A stretch of 64,000 bases of DNA from Paraclostridium tenue (GCF_015668515.1 NZ_JADPFO010000002.1:128992-192991), one strand, 5' to 3'; shown: positions 46,865 through 56,519, counted from the stretch's first letter. Program-made: numbers and translations. Notes: generated by a model from the sequence alone, not told the origin.

Positions 46865-47746
46865 ATGCAACTATTAAACGAATATATAGAATATATAAAA
46901 TCTATAAGAAATTTGAGTGATAATACTATTAACTCTTATTTTATAGATATAAAAAAGTACTTAACATATATAAAAAATAAAAATATTGACTTATTTGATT
47001 CGACAGAAAATGATATAATAAGCTATATAATAGAATTAGAAAAATTAGATTTATCTACATCTACTGTATCTAGAAGTATATCATCTATAAAATCATTTTA
47101 TGAATATTTATTTTTAAATAGGTATATTAAAATCAATGTATCTAAAAACATAAAAAAACCAAAAATAGAAAAAAAGGAAATAAATATTTTAACAAAAGAT
47201 GAAATTGAAGCATTACTTAATTTTCAAAATTTAGATAATATAAAAGATATAAGAGATAAAGCTATATTTGAAGTATTATATGGAACAGGTATGAAGGTAA
47301 CTGAGCTAATAGAATTAGACTTAGATGATGTAAATATAGAATTTGACTATATTTGCTGTAAATCAGGCAAAAACCCAAGGGTGATACCTTTATCACAAAT
47401 TACAAGCAAATATCTTAATAAATATTTAAATAAATCAAGAAATGAAATTTTAAAATTTAACTATGAGGAAAAGGCTTTATTCATAAGCTCTAATGGAACA
47501 AGATTTACAAGACAAGGTCTTTGGAAACTTATAAAAAAACATGCAAAAAGAGCTAATATAAATAAAAGCATAAATCCAACTATATTAAGAAATTCATTTG
47601 CTATACATTTGATTAATGAAGGTGCAAATATAGCTGTAGTTAGTAAAATATTAGGTAATTCTAATTTGTCTAGTTTGCAATATTATTTAAATTGTATAGA
47701 TAAAAATGTAAGACAGGAATTAAAAGAAAAACATCCTAGAAAATAA
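46865..47746 (+). CDS. XerD-family tyrosine recombinase with degenerate active site
   Basis: 293 residues in the canonical xerD slot between spoIIM and deoB. The N-terminal SAM-like core-binding domain (about 1-95) and C-terminal catalytic fold (about 108-290) are recognisable. In XerD the catalytic set is Arg, Lys, His-xx-Arg, His and Tyr. Here the first Arg is Lys144 (TGMKVTEL), the His of HxLRH is Thr239 (PTILRN), and the second His is Asn265 (LGNSNL); only Arg242, Tyr274 and a nearby Lys remain. It is unlikely to resolve chromosome dimers alone. No pseudogene lesion is seen, so the protein is presumably kept for a DNA-binding or partner role. Confidence 0.85.
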   Translation: MQLLNEYIEYIKSIRNLSDNTINSYFIDIKKYLTYIKNKNIDLFDSTENDIISYIIELEKLDLSTSTVSRSISSIKSFYEYLFLNRYIKINVSKNIKKPKIEKKEINILTKDEIEALLNFQNLDNIKDIRDKAIFEVLYGTGMKVTELIELDLDDVNIEFDYICCKSGKNPRVIPLSQITSKYLNKYLNKSRNEILKFNYEEKALFISSNGTRFTRQGLWKLIKKHAKRANINKSINPTILRNSFAIHLINEGANIAVVSKILGNSNLSSLQYYLNCIDKNVRQELKEKHPRK

Positions 47747-47767
47747 TACATTATAGGAGGCAATTTT

Positions 47768-48937
47768 ATGAGCAGAGTTATATGGATGGTAATTGATAGT
47801 GTTGGAATAGGAGCTCTTCCTGATTCTGAAAAATTTGGAGATGTAAATGTAAATACTTTAGGAAATATAGTTAAAACATATAAGGATATAAAAATACCTA
47901 ATATGATAAACTTAGGATTAAGCAATATAGAAGGTGTTGAAAGTCTAGAAAGTATAAATAACCCTAAAGGTTCATTTGGACGAGCTAAAGAAGTGTCTAA
48001 AGGTAAAGATACAACAACAGGACATTGGGAAATGACTGGAGTTTTAGTAGAAACACCTTTTAAAACTTATGAAAATGGATTCCCAAAAGAAATCATAGAA
48101 GAATTTGAAAGAAAAACAAATAGAAAAGTAATAGGTAATAAACCTGCATCTGGAACAGCTATATTAGATGAGTTAGGTGAACAACAAATGAAAACTGGAG
48201 AAGTTATAGTTTATACTTCTGCAGATAGTGTATTCCAAATCGCAGCACATGAAGATATAATACCTTTAGATGAATTATATAGAATGTGTGAAATTGCTAG
48301 AGAAATAATGATGGGCGAAAATGCAGTGGCTAGAATAATAGCTAGACCATTTATAGGAACTCCAGGATCATTTGAAAGAACTGCAAATAGAAGAGATTAT
48401 TCTTTAAGTCCATTTGAAGATACTGTATTAGATAATATAAAAAATGCCAACTTAGATGTTATAGGAGTTGGAAAAATAGAAGATATATTCAATAAACAAG
48501 GAATCACTGAGGCTATACATACCAAGGATAACATGGATGGAGTAGACCAAACTATAAATTATATGAAAAAAGATAATAAAGGATTAATATTTACTAACTT
48601 AGTAGACTTTGATTCTAAATATGGACACAGAAGAGATGTAGAGGGTTATAAAAATGCATTAGAAGAATTTGATGCTAGAATACCTGAGATTTTAGAAAAT
48701 ATGAAAGATGATGATATATTAATTATAAACTCAGACCATGGTAATGACCCAACATACAAAGGTACAGACCATACAAGAGAATATATACCTATACTAATTT
48801 ATGGTAAAAATGTAGTTAACGGATACAACTTAGGAACTAGAAATAGTTTTGCAGATATAGGTGCAACTGTAGCAGATATATTAAATGTGGATAGTCCTAA
48901 AAATGGTAAGAGTTTTAAAAATGAAATTATTAAATAA
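47768..48937 (+). CDS. deoB: phosphopentomutase
   Basis: Converts ribose/deoxyribose 1-phosphate to the 5-phosphate. Alkaline-phosphatase-fold Mn enzyme: DSVGIGALPDS at the N-terminus, KDTTTGHWEM with the phosphorylated Thr, and NSDHGNDPTYKGTDHTREY with the C-terminal metal ligands. 389 residues. It forms a nucleoside-salvage operon with the next two genes. Confidence 0.97.
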   Translation: MSRVIWMVIDSVGIGALPDSEKFGDVNVNTLGNIVKTYKDIKIPNMINLGLSNIEGVESLESINNPKGSFGRAKEVSKGKDTTTGHWEMTGVLVETPFKTYENGFPKEIIEEFERKTNRKVIGNKPASGTAILDELGEQQMKTGEVIVYTSADSVFQIAAHEDIIPLDELYRMCEIAREIMMGENAVARIIARPFIGTPGSFERTANRRDYSLSPFEDTVLDNIKNANLDVIGVGKIEDIFNKQGITEAIHTKDNMDGVDQTINYMKKDNKGLIFTNLVDFDSKYGHRRDVEGYKNALEEFDARIPEILENMKDDDILIINSDHGNDPTYKGTDHTREYIPILIYGKNVVNGYNLGTRNSFADIGATVADILNVDSPKNGKSFKNEIIK

Positions 48938-48958
48938 ATTAGTATAAAGGGGATTAGC

Positions 48959-49780
48959 ATGAACAGTTTATATAATAAAATACAAGAGAGTAAAAACTAT
49001 ATACAATCTAAGATAAACAAATCTCCAGAAATAGGACTTATATTAGGTTCAGGTTTAGGAGTTTTAGGTGATGAAATTGAAAATCCAGTAAAAATAAAAT
49101 ATGATGAGATACCTAATTTTCCAGTTTCAACAGTAGAAGGACATAATGGTCAATTAGTTATAGGTCAATTACAAGGAAAGAGTGTAATTGCTATGCAAGG
49201 GCGTTTTCATTTTTATGAAGGATACTCAATGGAATCAGTAACATTTCCAGTTAGAGTTATGAAAGAATTAGGTGTAAAAACAGTTATAGTTACTAATGCA
49301 GCTGGAGGAGCTAACAAAGATTTCAATCCAGGAGATTTAATGATAATAAAAGATCATATAAACTTTAGTGGACATCATCCATTAATAGGACCTAATGATA
49401 GTAGATTAGGCGTAAGATTTCCTGATATGTCAACAGCATATACTCCAAAGTATATAAAATTGGCTAAAGAATGTGCTAAAGATTTAGGAATAGATGTAAA
49501 AGAAGGGGTATATACTTTCTTTAGTGGACCAACATATGAAACACCAGCAGAAGTAAAGTTAGATCGAATTTTAGGGTCAGATGCAGTAGGTATGTCAACT
49601 GTGCCAGAGGTTATAGTTGCTAGACATTCAAACTTAGATGTTATAGGCATATCTTGTATAACAAATATGGCAGCAGGAATATTAAATCAGCCTTTAAATC
49701 ATGAAGAAGTTATAGAAACAACACAAAAAGTAAAATCAGAATTTTTAAGTTTAGTAAAATCAATAATAAATAAATTATAA
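48959..49780 (+). CDS. punA: purine nucleoside phosphorylase
   Basis: Trimeric PNP (class I) splitting purine nucleosides to base and ribose 1-phosphate, feeding DeoB. Motifs are LGSGLGVLGD, EGHNGQLV, GRFHFYEGYSM, TNAAGG and SCITNMAAG. 273 residues. Directly downstream of deoB, as in B. subtilis drm-pupG. Confidence 0.96.
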   Translation: MNSLYNKIQESKNYIQSKINKSPEIGLILGSGLGVLGDEIENPVKIKYDEIPNFPVSTVEGHNGQLVIGQLQGKSVIAMQGRFHFYEGYSMESVTFPVRVMKELGVKTVIVTNAAGGANKDFNPGDLMIIKDHINFSGHHPLIGPNDSRLGVRFPDMSTAYTPKYIKLAKECAKDLGIDVKEGVYTFFSGPTYETPAEVKLDRILGSDAVGMSTVPEVIVARHSNLDVIGISCITNMAAGILNQPLNHEEVIETTQKVKSEFLSLVKSIINKL

Positions 49781-49820
49781 ATATTGTTAAAGTATATAAC
49801 TAATAATAAGGAGATTAGCT

Positions 49821-51146
49821 ATGAGAATTTATGACATTATAAAGAAAAAAAGAGATAATGAAGTTTTAAGCAAAGAAGAAATTAATTTTTTTGTAGAGAA
49901 ATATTCTAAAGGAGAAATTCCTGATTATCAAGCATCAGCTCTTTTAATGGCTATATATTTAAATAAAATGAACAAAGAAGAAACTGCTTATTTAACAGAA
50001 GCCATGATGAATTCTGGAGAAGTTATAGATTTATCTGCTATAAATGGAATAAAAGTGGACAAGCATAGTACAGGTGGAGTAGGAGATAAAACAACTATAG
50101 CATTGGCACCTTTAGTAGCTGCTTGTAATGCTCCAGTAGCTAAAATGTCAGGAAGAGGACTTGGTCATACAGGAGGAACATTAGATAAGTTAGAGTCTAT
50201 ACCTGGTTTTTCAATTGAAATGGAACCAAGCAAATTTATAGATTCAGTAAATAAACATAAAATAGCAGTATGTGGACAAACAGCATCAATAGCAGTTGCA
50301 GATAAAAAAATGTATGCATTAAGAGATGTTACAGCTACAGTTGATAATATATCATTAATTGCAAGTAGTATAATGTGCAAAAAACTTGCTTCAGGTGCAG
50401 ATGCTATAGTTTTAGATGTTAAAACTGGAGATGGAGCATTTATGAAAACTATAGATGACTCATTTGCACTTGCAAAAGAAATGGTTGACATTGGAGACAA
50501 TATGAATAGAGAAACTATAGCTCTTATAACTGATATGGATGAGCCTTTAGGATTTGCAGTAGGTAATTCTTTAGAAGTTATAGAAGCAATAGAGACTTTA
50601 AAAGGAAGAGGACCTAAAGATTTTGTAATGCTATGTGAAACTTTAGGAGCATATATGTTATTATTAGCTAAAGTGGTTGAAAGTTTTGAGGAAGGTAAAG
50701 TTAAAATACAAGAAGCTATATCTAGTGGAAAAGCACTTGATAAATTAAGAGAATTTATAGATAATCAAGGTGGAAATAGCAAAGTAGTAGATGATTATTC
50801 ACTACTTCCTCAAGCAAAAGAGATAATGGAAATAAAATCACCTAAAAAAGGATATATAAAGAAAATAGAAGCTGAAGAAGTAGGAGTTTCAGCTATGATT
50901 TTAGGAGCAGGTAGAGAAACTAAAGAAGATGAACTAGATTTATCTGCTGGTATAGTTTTAACTAAAAAAGTTTCAGACTTTGTTGAAGAAGGAGAAACTA
51001 TAGCTTATATGCACTACAATAAATTAGATAAAATAGAAGTAGCTAAAGAAAGATTTTTAAATGCATATACAATATCTGATGAAAAAGTAGATGAAGGTAA
51101 ATTAGTTTACGGAGTTGTAACTAAAGATAAAATTGTAAAATTCTAA
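49821..51146 (+). CDS. pdp: pyrimidine-nucleoside phosphorylase
   Basis: Cleaves uridine and thymidine to base and pentose 1-phosphate, the second feeder for DeoB. Family signature KMSGRGLGHTGGTLDKLE is near residue 108, with KHSTGGVGDKTT earlier. 441 residues. The operon ends at the following terminator. Confidence 0.96.
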   Translation: MRIYDIIKKKRDNEVLSKEEINFFVEKYSKGEIPDYQASALLMAIYLNKMNKEETAYLTEAMMNSGEVIDLSAINGIKVDKHSTGGVGDKTTIALAPLVAACNAPVAKMSGRGLGHTGGTLDKLESIPGFSIEMEPSKFIDSVNKHKIAVCGQTASIAVADKKMYALRDVTATVDNISLIASSIMCKKLASGADAIVLDVKTGDGAFMKTIDDSFALAKEMVDIGDNMNRETIALITDMDEPLGFAVGNSLEVIEAIETLKGRGPKDFVMLCETLGAYMLLLAKVVESFEEGKVKIQEAISSGKALDKLREFIDNQGGNSKVVDDYSLLPQAKEIMEIKSPKKGYIKKIEAEEVGVSAMILGAGRETKEDELDLSAGIVLTKKVSDFVEEGETIAYMHYNKLDKIEVAKERFLNAYTISDEKVDEGKLVYGVVTKDKIVKF

Positions 51147-51156
51147 AGAGATGATT

Positions 51157-51197
51157 AAAAAAAGCCTAACGTGTAAAAAATAACGTTAGGCTTTTTA
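51157..51197 (+). terminator. terminator after the nucleoside operon
   Basis: Stem AAAAAGCCTAACGT / ACGTTAGGCTTTTT with a ten-base loop and T tract. Confidence 0.88.
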
Positions 51198-51283
51198 TTT
51201 TGTTTCGACAATCTTATTGAAAATTTTTATACTAAGATTTATAATATAAAGGATATAAATATGCATAAGGAGTAGATAACCCT

Positions 51284-52339
51284 ATGAATTTTAGGAAGGT
51301 AAACTTAAAAGTTATAAGTATTATAACGATAATTATACTAGGTTTAATAGCTGGATATATATATATTCAAGTAGGTCCATATGATAAAAATAGTAAAAAG
51401 GACATGATAGTAGAAATACCTAATGGATCAACTTTAACAGATGTATCAAATATTTTAAAAGAAAATAAAATTATAAAAAATAAAGTTTTATTTAAAGTAG
51501 TTAGCAAATTTAAGCCAAATGAACACGGTGTTAAAGCTGGTAAATATTTATTACGTCAAAGCTATTCAAATTCTAAGATACTAGATATACTTTTTAGTGG
51601 TAAAACTTATAATGATGGTATAAAGGTAACTATACCAGAGGGTTCAACTTATAAAGAAGTAATAAAATACTTAACATCTAAAGGAATCGGTAAAAAGGAA
51701 AATTATGAAAAATTAATAAATAATCCTAAAGAATTTTATAGTAAATTTAAATATTTAGATGAAAAAGATATTCTAAGTCTAGAAGGTTTTTTATATCCTG
51801 ATACTTATTACTTTGATAAAAAAGTTACTGAAGAAGAAGTCTTATCTGCTATGTTAAAAAGATTTGAAAAAATGTATACAGATAAGTTTAAAAAAGAGCA
51901 AAAAGAAAGAGGTTTAACTCTTCAACAGGTAGTTAATTTGGCATCTATAATTGAAAAAGAAGCTGTTTTAGATGAGGATAGACCTATGATTGCGAGTGTA
52001 TTTTACAATAGATTGAATGTAGACATGCCTCTACAATCGGATGCTACTATACAATATATATTTGATGAAAGAAAAGATAGGGTTATGTATAAAGATTTAA
52101 AAATAAAATCTCCATATAACTCCTACATTAATAAAGGATTGCCACCTACACCTATATCTAATCCAGGTGTTAAATCTATAGAAGCTGTATTAAATCCAGC
52201 AAATAGTGATTATTTATATTTTGTAGCAACTATAGATGGTAAAAATAATTACAGTAAAACATATGAAGAACATTTAAAACATGTTGAAAATTATAAAAAA
52301 GATAGAGATAAATTAAATCAAGAAAAATCAGAAAAGTAA
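51284..52339 (+). CDS. mltG: endolytic murein transglycosylase MltG (YceG)
   Basis: 351-residue membrane-anchored transglycosylase that cuts nascent glycan strands. One N-terminal membrane helix (about 12-30), a LysM-like region (IPNGSTLTDVSNILKE, TIPEGSTYKEV), and the catalytic region with LASIIEKEA carrying the active Glu, followed by SDATIQY and PYNSYINKGLPPTPISNPG. Starts the mltG-trmR-U32-udk-pbp group also seen in B. subtilis (yrrL onward). Confidence 0.95.
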   Translation: MNFRKVNLKVISIITIIILGLIAGYIYIQVGPYDKNSKKDMIVEIPNGSTLTDVSNILKENKIIKNKVLFKVVSKFKPNEHGVKAGKYLLRQSYSNSKILDILFSGKTYNDGIKVTIPEGSTYKEVIKYLTSKGIGKKENYEKLINNPKEFYSKFKYLDEKDILSLEGFLYPDTYYFDKKVTEEEVLSAMLKRFEKMYTDKFKKEQKERGLTLQQVVNLASIIEKEAVLDEDRPMIASVFYNRLNVDMPLQSDATIQYIFDERKDRVMYKDLKIKSPYNSYINKGLPPTPISNPGVKSIEAVLNPANSDYLYFVATIDGKNNYSKTYEEHLKHVENYKKDRDKLNQEKSEK

Positions 52340-52356
52340 ATAAAATATTTGTCCAC

Positions 52357-52419
52357 AAAGGCAAAGGATTATCGCTAAAAATTTTAAATAGTATTTAAAG
52401 CGAAACTTTTGCCTTTTTT
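52357..52419 (+). terminator. structured terminator between mltG and trmR
   Basis: Outer stem AAAGGCAAA / TTTGCCTTT with an inner CGCT / AGCG pair and an AT-rich apical hairpin, then a T run. Confidence 0.75.
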
Positions 52420-52442
52420 AGGGCAATCAAGGAGCTGAAAAT

Positions 52443-53111
52443 ATGAGTAATATAGTTGATGATTTAGTAGAAGATTATATAAGAAATACATTAAAAGATA
52501 AAGAAGGATTATTAAAAGAATTAGAAGAGTATGCAAGTGAGCACAATGTACCAATAATACATAAGGAAGTGTCAGATTTTTTAAAAGTTTTATTAAAAAT
52601 GCAAAAGCCAAAGAGAATATTAGAAGTTGGATGTGCAATAGGATATTCATCTATTTTCTTTGCAACAGTATTAAATAAAAATGTTGAAATAATAACTGTT
52701 GAAAGAAATGAAAAGATGATAGAAAAAGCTAAGGAAAATATAAAAAGAGCAGGGATGGAAGATAATATAACTATATTAGAAGGTGATGCTGAAGAACTTT
52801 TAAAAGAAGTTGAAGGAGAATTTGATATGATTTTCCTAGATGCAGCTAAAGGTCAGTATAAATTATTTTATGATATGGTAATAGACAAGTTAAAAGTAGA
52901 TGGTTTACTTATATCAGATAATATTCTTTATAAAGGTATGGTAGCTCATGATAGTTACGTTATAAGAAGAAAAAAAACTATAGTAAAGAGAATGAGAAGT
53001 TACTTAGATTATATATGTAATTGTGATTATTTAGATACATCAATAATTCCTATAGGAGATGGAGTTACACTTAGTTATAAAAAGAAAGTAAGAGGTGATT
53101 TAGATGCATAA
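52443..53111 (+). CDS. trmR: tRNA 5-hydroxyuridine methyltransferase TrmR (YrrM)
   Basis: 222-residue class I SAM methyltransferase of the O-methyltransferase (COMT-like) family. SAM motif LEVGCAIGYSSIFF near residue 60, then TVERNEKMIEKAKENI, and metal-binding FLDAAKGQY and SDNILYKG. In B. subtilis TrmR (YrrM) makes 5-methoxyuridine at the tRNA wobble position from 5-hydroxyuridine, the hydroxylation depending on the adjacent U32 proteins. The same U32 neighbour follows here with an eight-base overlap. Confidence 0.9.
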   Translation: MSNIVDDLVEDYIRNTLKDKEGLLKELEEYASEHNVPIIHKEVSDFLKVLLKMQKPKRILEVGCAIGYSSIFFATVLNKNVEIITVERNEKMIEKAKENIKRAGMEDNITILEGDAEELLKEVEGEFDMIFLDAAKGQYKLFYDMVIDKLKVDGLLISDNILYKGMVAHDSYVIRRKKTIVKRMRSYLDYICNCDYLDTSIIPIGDGVTLSYKKKVRGDLDA

Positions 53112-54039
53112 AATCGAGCTTTTATCATCTGCTAAAGATTTAAATAATTTAAAAATAGCATTAGAAAGTGGAGCAGATGCTGTGTATATAGGTGGAGATT
53201 CTTTTGGAATCGATGCAATTGCTAAAAACTTTTCAAAAGAAGATTTAGAAAATGGAATAAATTTTGCACATGAAAAAGGAAAAAAAGTTTATATAGCTGT
53301 AAATGTTATGCCGCATAATGAAGATTTTGATAAATTACAAGAATACTTATTAAATCTTGAAAAATTAAAAGTAGATGCCATCATAGTTTCAGATCCAGGA
53401 GTACTTGCTATAGTAAAGGAAACTATACCTAAAGTTAGAGTTCATATGGGGCAGCAAGCTAATGTCACTAATTACAATAGTGCAAACTTTTGGTACAATC
53501 AAGGGATAAAAAGAATAATCGTAACTAGTGAATTATCTTTTGATGAGATAAACACAATTAGAGCTAAGACTCCGCTAGATTTAGAAATAGAAGCCTTTGT
53601 ACATGGTCCTATATGTATATCTTATTCAGGAAGACGTCTTATAAGTAGTTATTTAAATGGAAAAGATAATGTCGAGTATGAAAAGGATAAAAAAAGATAT
53701 AATTTATTGGAAGAAAAAAGACAAGGTGAATATTACCCAGTATATGAAGATGAAAAAGGAACATTTTTCTTTAACTCAAAAGATTTATGTATGCTAAAAT
53801 TTATACCAGAATTCATAAAATCAGGTGTAACTAGCTTAAAAATTGATGGAAGATTACAAAGTGATGAATATTTAGAAACAGTTATAAAAGTTTATAGAGA
53901 AGCTTTAGATAAGTTCTATAAAAATCCAAATGAATATGAATTTGACTCTAAATGGTTAGAAAAAATACAATCAAAAAGTCATAGACCATTAACAAATGGG
54001 TTTTATACAGGCGAGTCTATGCCAGATGATTATGAATAA
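53104..54039 (+). CDS. U32-family protein (TrhP/YrrN-like, tRNA wobble hydroxylation)
   Basis: 311 residues, the size of B. subtilis YrrN. U32 family proteins were first called collagenase-like peptidases but several form 5-hydroxyuridine in tRNA. The signature region is EAFVHGPICISYSGRR (about 163-178): Cys171 is kept but the second Cys of C-x4-G-x-C is Arg178, and the small residue before it is Pro. B. subtilis has two U32 genes here (yrrN, yrrO); this window has one. The start overlaps trmR. Confidence 0.87.
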   Translation: MHKIELLSSAKDLNNLKIALESGADAVYIGGDSFGIDAIAKNFSKEDLENGINFAHEKGKKVYIAVNVMPHNEDFDKLQEYLLNLEKLKVDAIIVSDPGVLAIVKETIPKVRVHMGQQANVTNYNSANFWYNQGIKRIIVTSELSFDEINTIRAKTPLDLEIEAFVHGPICISYSGRRLISSYLNGKDNVEYEKDKKRYNLLEEKRQGEYYPVYEDEKGTFFFNSKDLCMLKFIPEFIKSGVTSLKIDGRLQSDEYLETVIKVYREALDKFYKNPNEYEFDSKWLEKIQSKSHRPLTNGFYTGESMPDDYE

Positions 54040-54097
54040 TCTATAAATAATTATCAAAATAAATCATATAAATAAAAACTTTTAAGGAGAGAGACAT

Positions 54098-54727
54098 ATG
54101 AAAAAAGATAAAAAGACACTTATAATAGGTATTACAGGTGGAACAGGATCAGGAAAAAGTACAGTATGTAAATCTATAAAAGAGAGTATACCAGAAGAAA
54201 ATATAGCCATAATAGAGCAAGATGCATATTATAAAGATCAATCTCATTTATCATTTGAAGAAAGATTAAAAACAAATTATGATCATCCTCTAGCTTTTGA
54301 CAATAAATTATTAATAAAGCACTTAGATATGTTATGTAATGGAGAAACTATAGAAAAACCAATATATGATTATGAACTTCATACTAGAAATTTAGAAGAG
54401 ACTATAACTACAGAAGCAAAAGATATAGTTATTGTAGAAGGTATAATGATATTAGAAGATGAGGAATTAAGAAATAAATTAGATATAAAGATATATGTAG
54501 ATACAGAAGACGATTTAAGAATATTAAGAAGAATACAAAGAGATATAAAAGAAAGAGGAAGAACAGTTGATTCTGTTATAGAGCAATACTTAACAACTGT
54601 AAAGCCTGCACATGATCAATTTATAGAGCCATATAAAAAGTATGCAGATATAATTATACCAGAAGGTGGACAAAATGAAGTTGCTATAGATATGGTAATA
54701 GCAAGAATAAAAACACAATTACATTAA
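54098..54727 (+). CDS. udk: uridine kinase
   Basis: 209-residue P-loop kinase for uridine and cytidine salvage. Walker [13 protein letters not shown] near residue 12, QDAYYKDQ, and [20 protein letters not shown] precedes the ATG. Conserved with trmR and U32 genes in Firmicutes. Confidence 0.96.
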   Translation: MKKDKKTLIIGITGGTGSGKSTVCKSIKESIPEENIAIIEQDAYYKDQSHLSFEERLKTNYDHPLAFDNKLLIKHLDMLCNGETIEKPIYDYELHTRNLEETITTEAKDIVIVEGIMILEDEELRNKLDIKIYVDTEDDLRILRRIQRDIKERGRTVDSVIEQYLTTVKPAHDQFIEPYKKYADIIIPEGGQNEVAIDMVIARIKTQLH

Positions 54728-54739
54728 TAAATAGTATTA

Positions 54740-54779
54740 ACCCCTTAGAAATTGTCAAGAATTACAATTACTAAGGGGT
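54740..54779 (+). promoter_or_regulatory. stem-loop covering the ribosome-binding site of the PBP gene
   Basis: A 9-bp stem (ACCCCTTAG / CTAAGGGGT) with an inner 6-bp stem (AATTGT / ACAATT). The 3' arm contains the AAGGGGTGAT Shine-Dalgarno, five to eight bases before the ATG. It may also act as a weak terminator for udk, as the sequence after it is T-rich. Confidence 0.6.
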
Positions 54780-54785
54780 GATTTT

Positions 54786-56477
54786 ATGTCTAGAAAAAAA
54801 AGTGTGATAAAGTATACTAGTAAAAATAGGCTATATTTTGTATTTATAATATGTATATTGATTTATGTTTTTTTAATATATAGATTAGTAGATATACAAA
54901 TAATAAAAGCTAATTATTATGAACAATGTGCAAAAAAGCAAAGTAATTCAACTTTAAATTTAAGTTCTGGAAGAGGAATTATATACGATAGAAATAATAA
55001 AAAGCTAACTGATATAAAATCAGAAAATATAATAATAATTCAAAAAGATCAAATTAGTATAAATGATAGATACATGGAACTTATACAAATGGTTACGGGT
55101 TTAAGTAGCATGGAGATATATGAAAAAATTCAAGAAAATCCACTATCTCCTATTGTTGAACTAAAGATAAAAAATATAGATGAAAATTTAAAATCTAAGT
55201 TAGAAGAAGAAAACATATTAGTAGATAAAAAAACTTATCGATATTCAGATGAAAATATCTTAGCTCATACTATAGGGTATATAGATAGTGATAACCAAGC
55301 TATAAGTGGAATAGAAAAAAGCCAGGACAATATTTTAAAAGATAAAAACTTAGAATATATAGAAGTGTTTAAAGCTGGGAGTTCTGGAAATTCTGGTAAA
55401 TCTAAAAAAATTGGTGTTTTAAATGGAAGTGTCAAAACCAATAAAAATAAAGATGATAGACATTTAAAGCTTACGGTTGATTATAATATACAAAAAAAAT
55501 TAGAGACTTTAGTTGATAAAGAAGAAAATCCAAGTGCAGTAGTTATATCAGATATAAAAACTGGAGAAATTTTAGCTATTTCATCAAGACCTAATTATAA
55601 TCAGAATTCAATTGAAGATTCTTTAAATGCGTCCAATGGAGAATTACAAAATAGAGCTATTAGATATATGTATGCTCCAGGATCTGTATTTAAGATTGTA
55701 GTTTTATATGCAGCGTTAGAAAATAATATAATTGATGAAAACTATACTTATACATGTACAGGATCAAAAGAAGTAAATGGTAGGAAATTAAATTGTAATA
55801 ATTTAAATGGACATGGTCACTTAACACTTAAACAAGCTTTTGCTAATTCTTGCAACCCTGCTTTTTTAGATATAGCTCTAAAAGTAGGCAAAGAAAATAT
55901 ATTAAAAGCAGCAAAGAAGTTACATTTGGATCAAGAAGTAGGAATTGATATATATGGAGAGAAAAGTGGAAGTATACAAGATGATATAGATATAGTGAAT
56001 TTATCTATAGGACAAGGCAAAATGATGTTTACACCTCTTCAAGTTAATCAAATGACTCAAGTTATTGCTAATGGTGGACTATATAAGCAATTACATATTT
56101 ATGATAGCATTATTGATAATAATAAAAATATATTAAAAACTTTTAAAACTATAAAGGAAGAAGAAGTGATATCCCCATATATTATGACTAAGATAAAAGA
56201 CATGATGAATTCAGTTTCTCAAGAAGGAACGGCTAAAGAATTATCTGCTTTAGAAAAAAGAAGTGGGGTTAAAACGGGAACAACTCAAGCTAAAATTAAT
56301 GTAGAGAATGCAGATAAGACAATTAAAAAACAAAATATTTCTCATGGATGGATAACAGGATTTTACCCCCAAGAAAGTGCTAAGTATGCAATAACAGTTA
56401 TAATTGAAGGAACTAAAGATTCAAGTAAATCAGCAATACCTTTATTTAAAGACATATGTGAGAACATATTAAAATAA
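54786..56477 (+). CDS. class B penicillin-binding protein (PbpI/SpoVD-like transpeptidase)
   Basis: 563-residue membrane-anchored transpeptidase. One N-terminal membrane helix (about 17-36), a dimerisation domain with GRGIIYDRN near 62, and the transpeptidase domain with the three active-site motifs: SVFK at 300-303, SCN at 355-357, and KTG at 496-498. It lacks PASTA domains. In B. subtilis the corresponding gene is pbpI, but its position right before sigK hints at a sporulation use; the exact septal or spore role is unknown. Confidence 0.92.
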   Translation: MSRKKSVIKYTSKNRLYFVFIICILIYVFLIYRLVDIQIIKANYYEQCAKKQSNSTLNLSSGRGIIYDRNNKKLTDIKSENIIIIQKDQISINDRYMELIQMVTGLSSMEIYEKIQENPLSPIVELKIKNIDENLKSKLEEENILVDKKTYRYSDENILAHTIGYIDSDNQAISGIEKSQDNILKDKNLEYIEVFKAGSSGNSGKSKKIGVLNGSVKTNKNKDDRHLKLTVDYNIQKKLETLVDKEENPSAVVISDIKTGEILAISSRPNYNQNSIEDSLNASNGELQNRAIRYMYAPGSVFKIVVLYAALENNIIDENYTYTCTGSKEVNGRKLNCNNLNGHGHLTLKQAFANSCNPAFLDIALKVGKENILKAAKKLHLDQEVGIDIYGEKSGSIQDDIDIVNLSIGQGKMMFTPLQVNQMTQVIANGGLYKQLHIYDSIIDNNKNILKTFKTIKEEEVISPYIMTKIKDMMNSVSQEGTAKELSALEKRSGVKTGTTQAKINVENADKTIKKQNISHGWITGFYPQESAKYAITVIIEGTKDSSKSAIPLFKDICENILK

Positions 56478-56490
56478 TTTTTTTATACAA

Positions 56491-56519
56491 GCAATTTTAT
56501 CAGGCCACTTTCATATAAT
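56491..56519 (+). promoter_or_regulatory. sigma-E-like promoter for sigK
   Basis: GCAATTT at 56491-56497, a 14-base spacer, and CATATAAT at 56512-56519, seven of eight matches to the sigma-E -10 (CATACAAT). Transcription would begin about 56526, downstream of the 5' arm of the sigK stem-loop. sigK is under sigma-E control in endospore formers. Confidence 0.62.

Noticed and set aside
46865-47746. Tyrosine recombinase as a sign of an integrated mobile element
   Set aside because: It is in the conserved spoIIM-xerD-deoB order, with no attachment repeats, phage genes or composition change around it.
51204-51210. 0A box (TTCGACA, reverse) upstream of mltG
   Set aside because: A seven-base match is expected several times by chance in 64 kb, similar matches occur inside fabD and the xerD-like gene, and no sigma-H promoter accompanies it.
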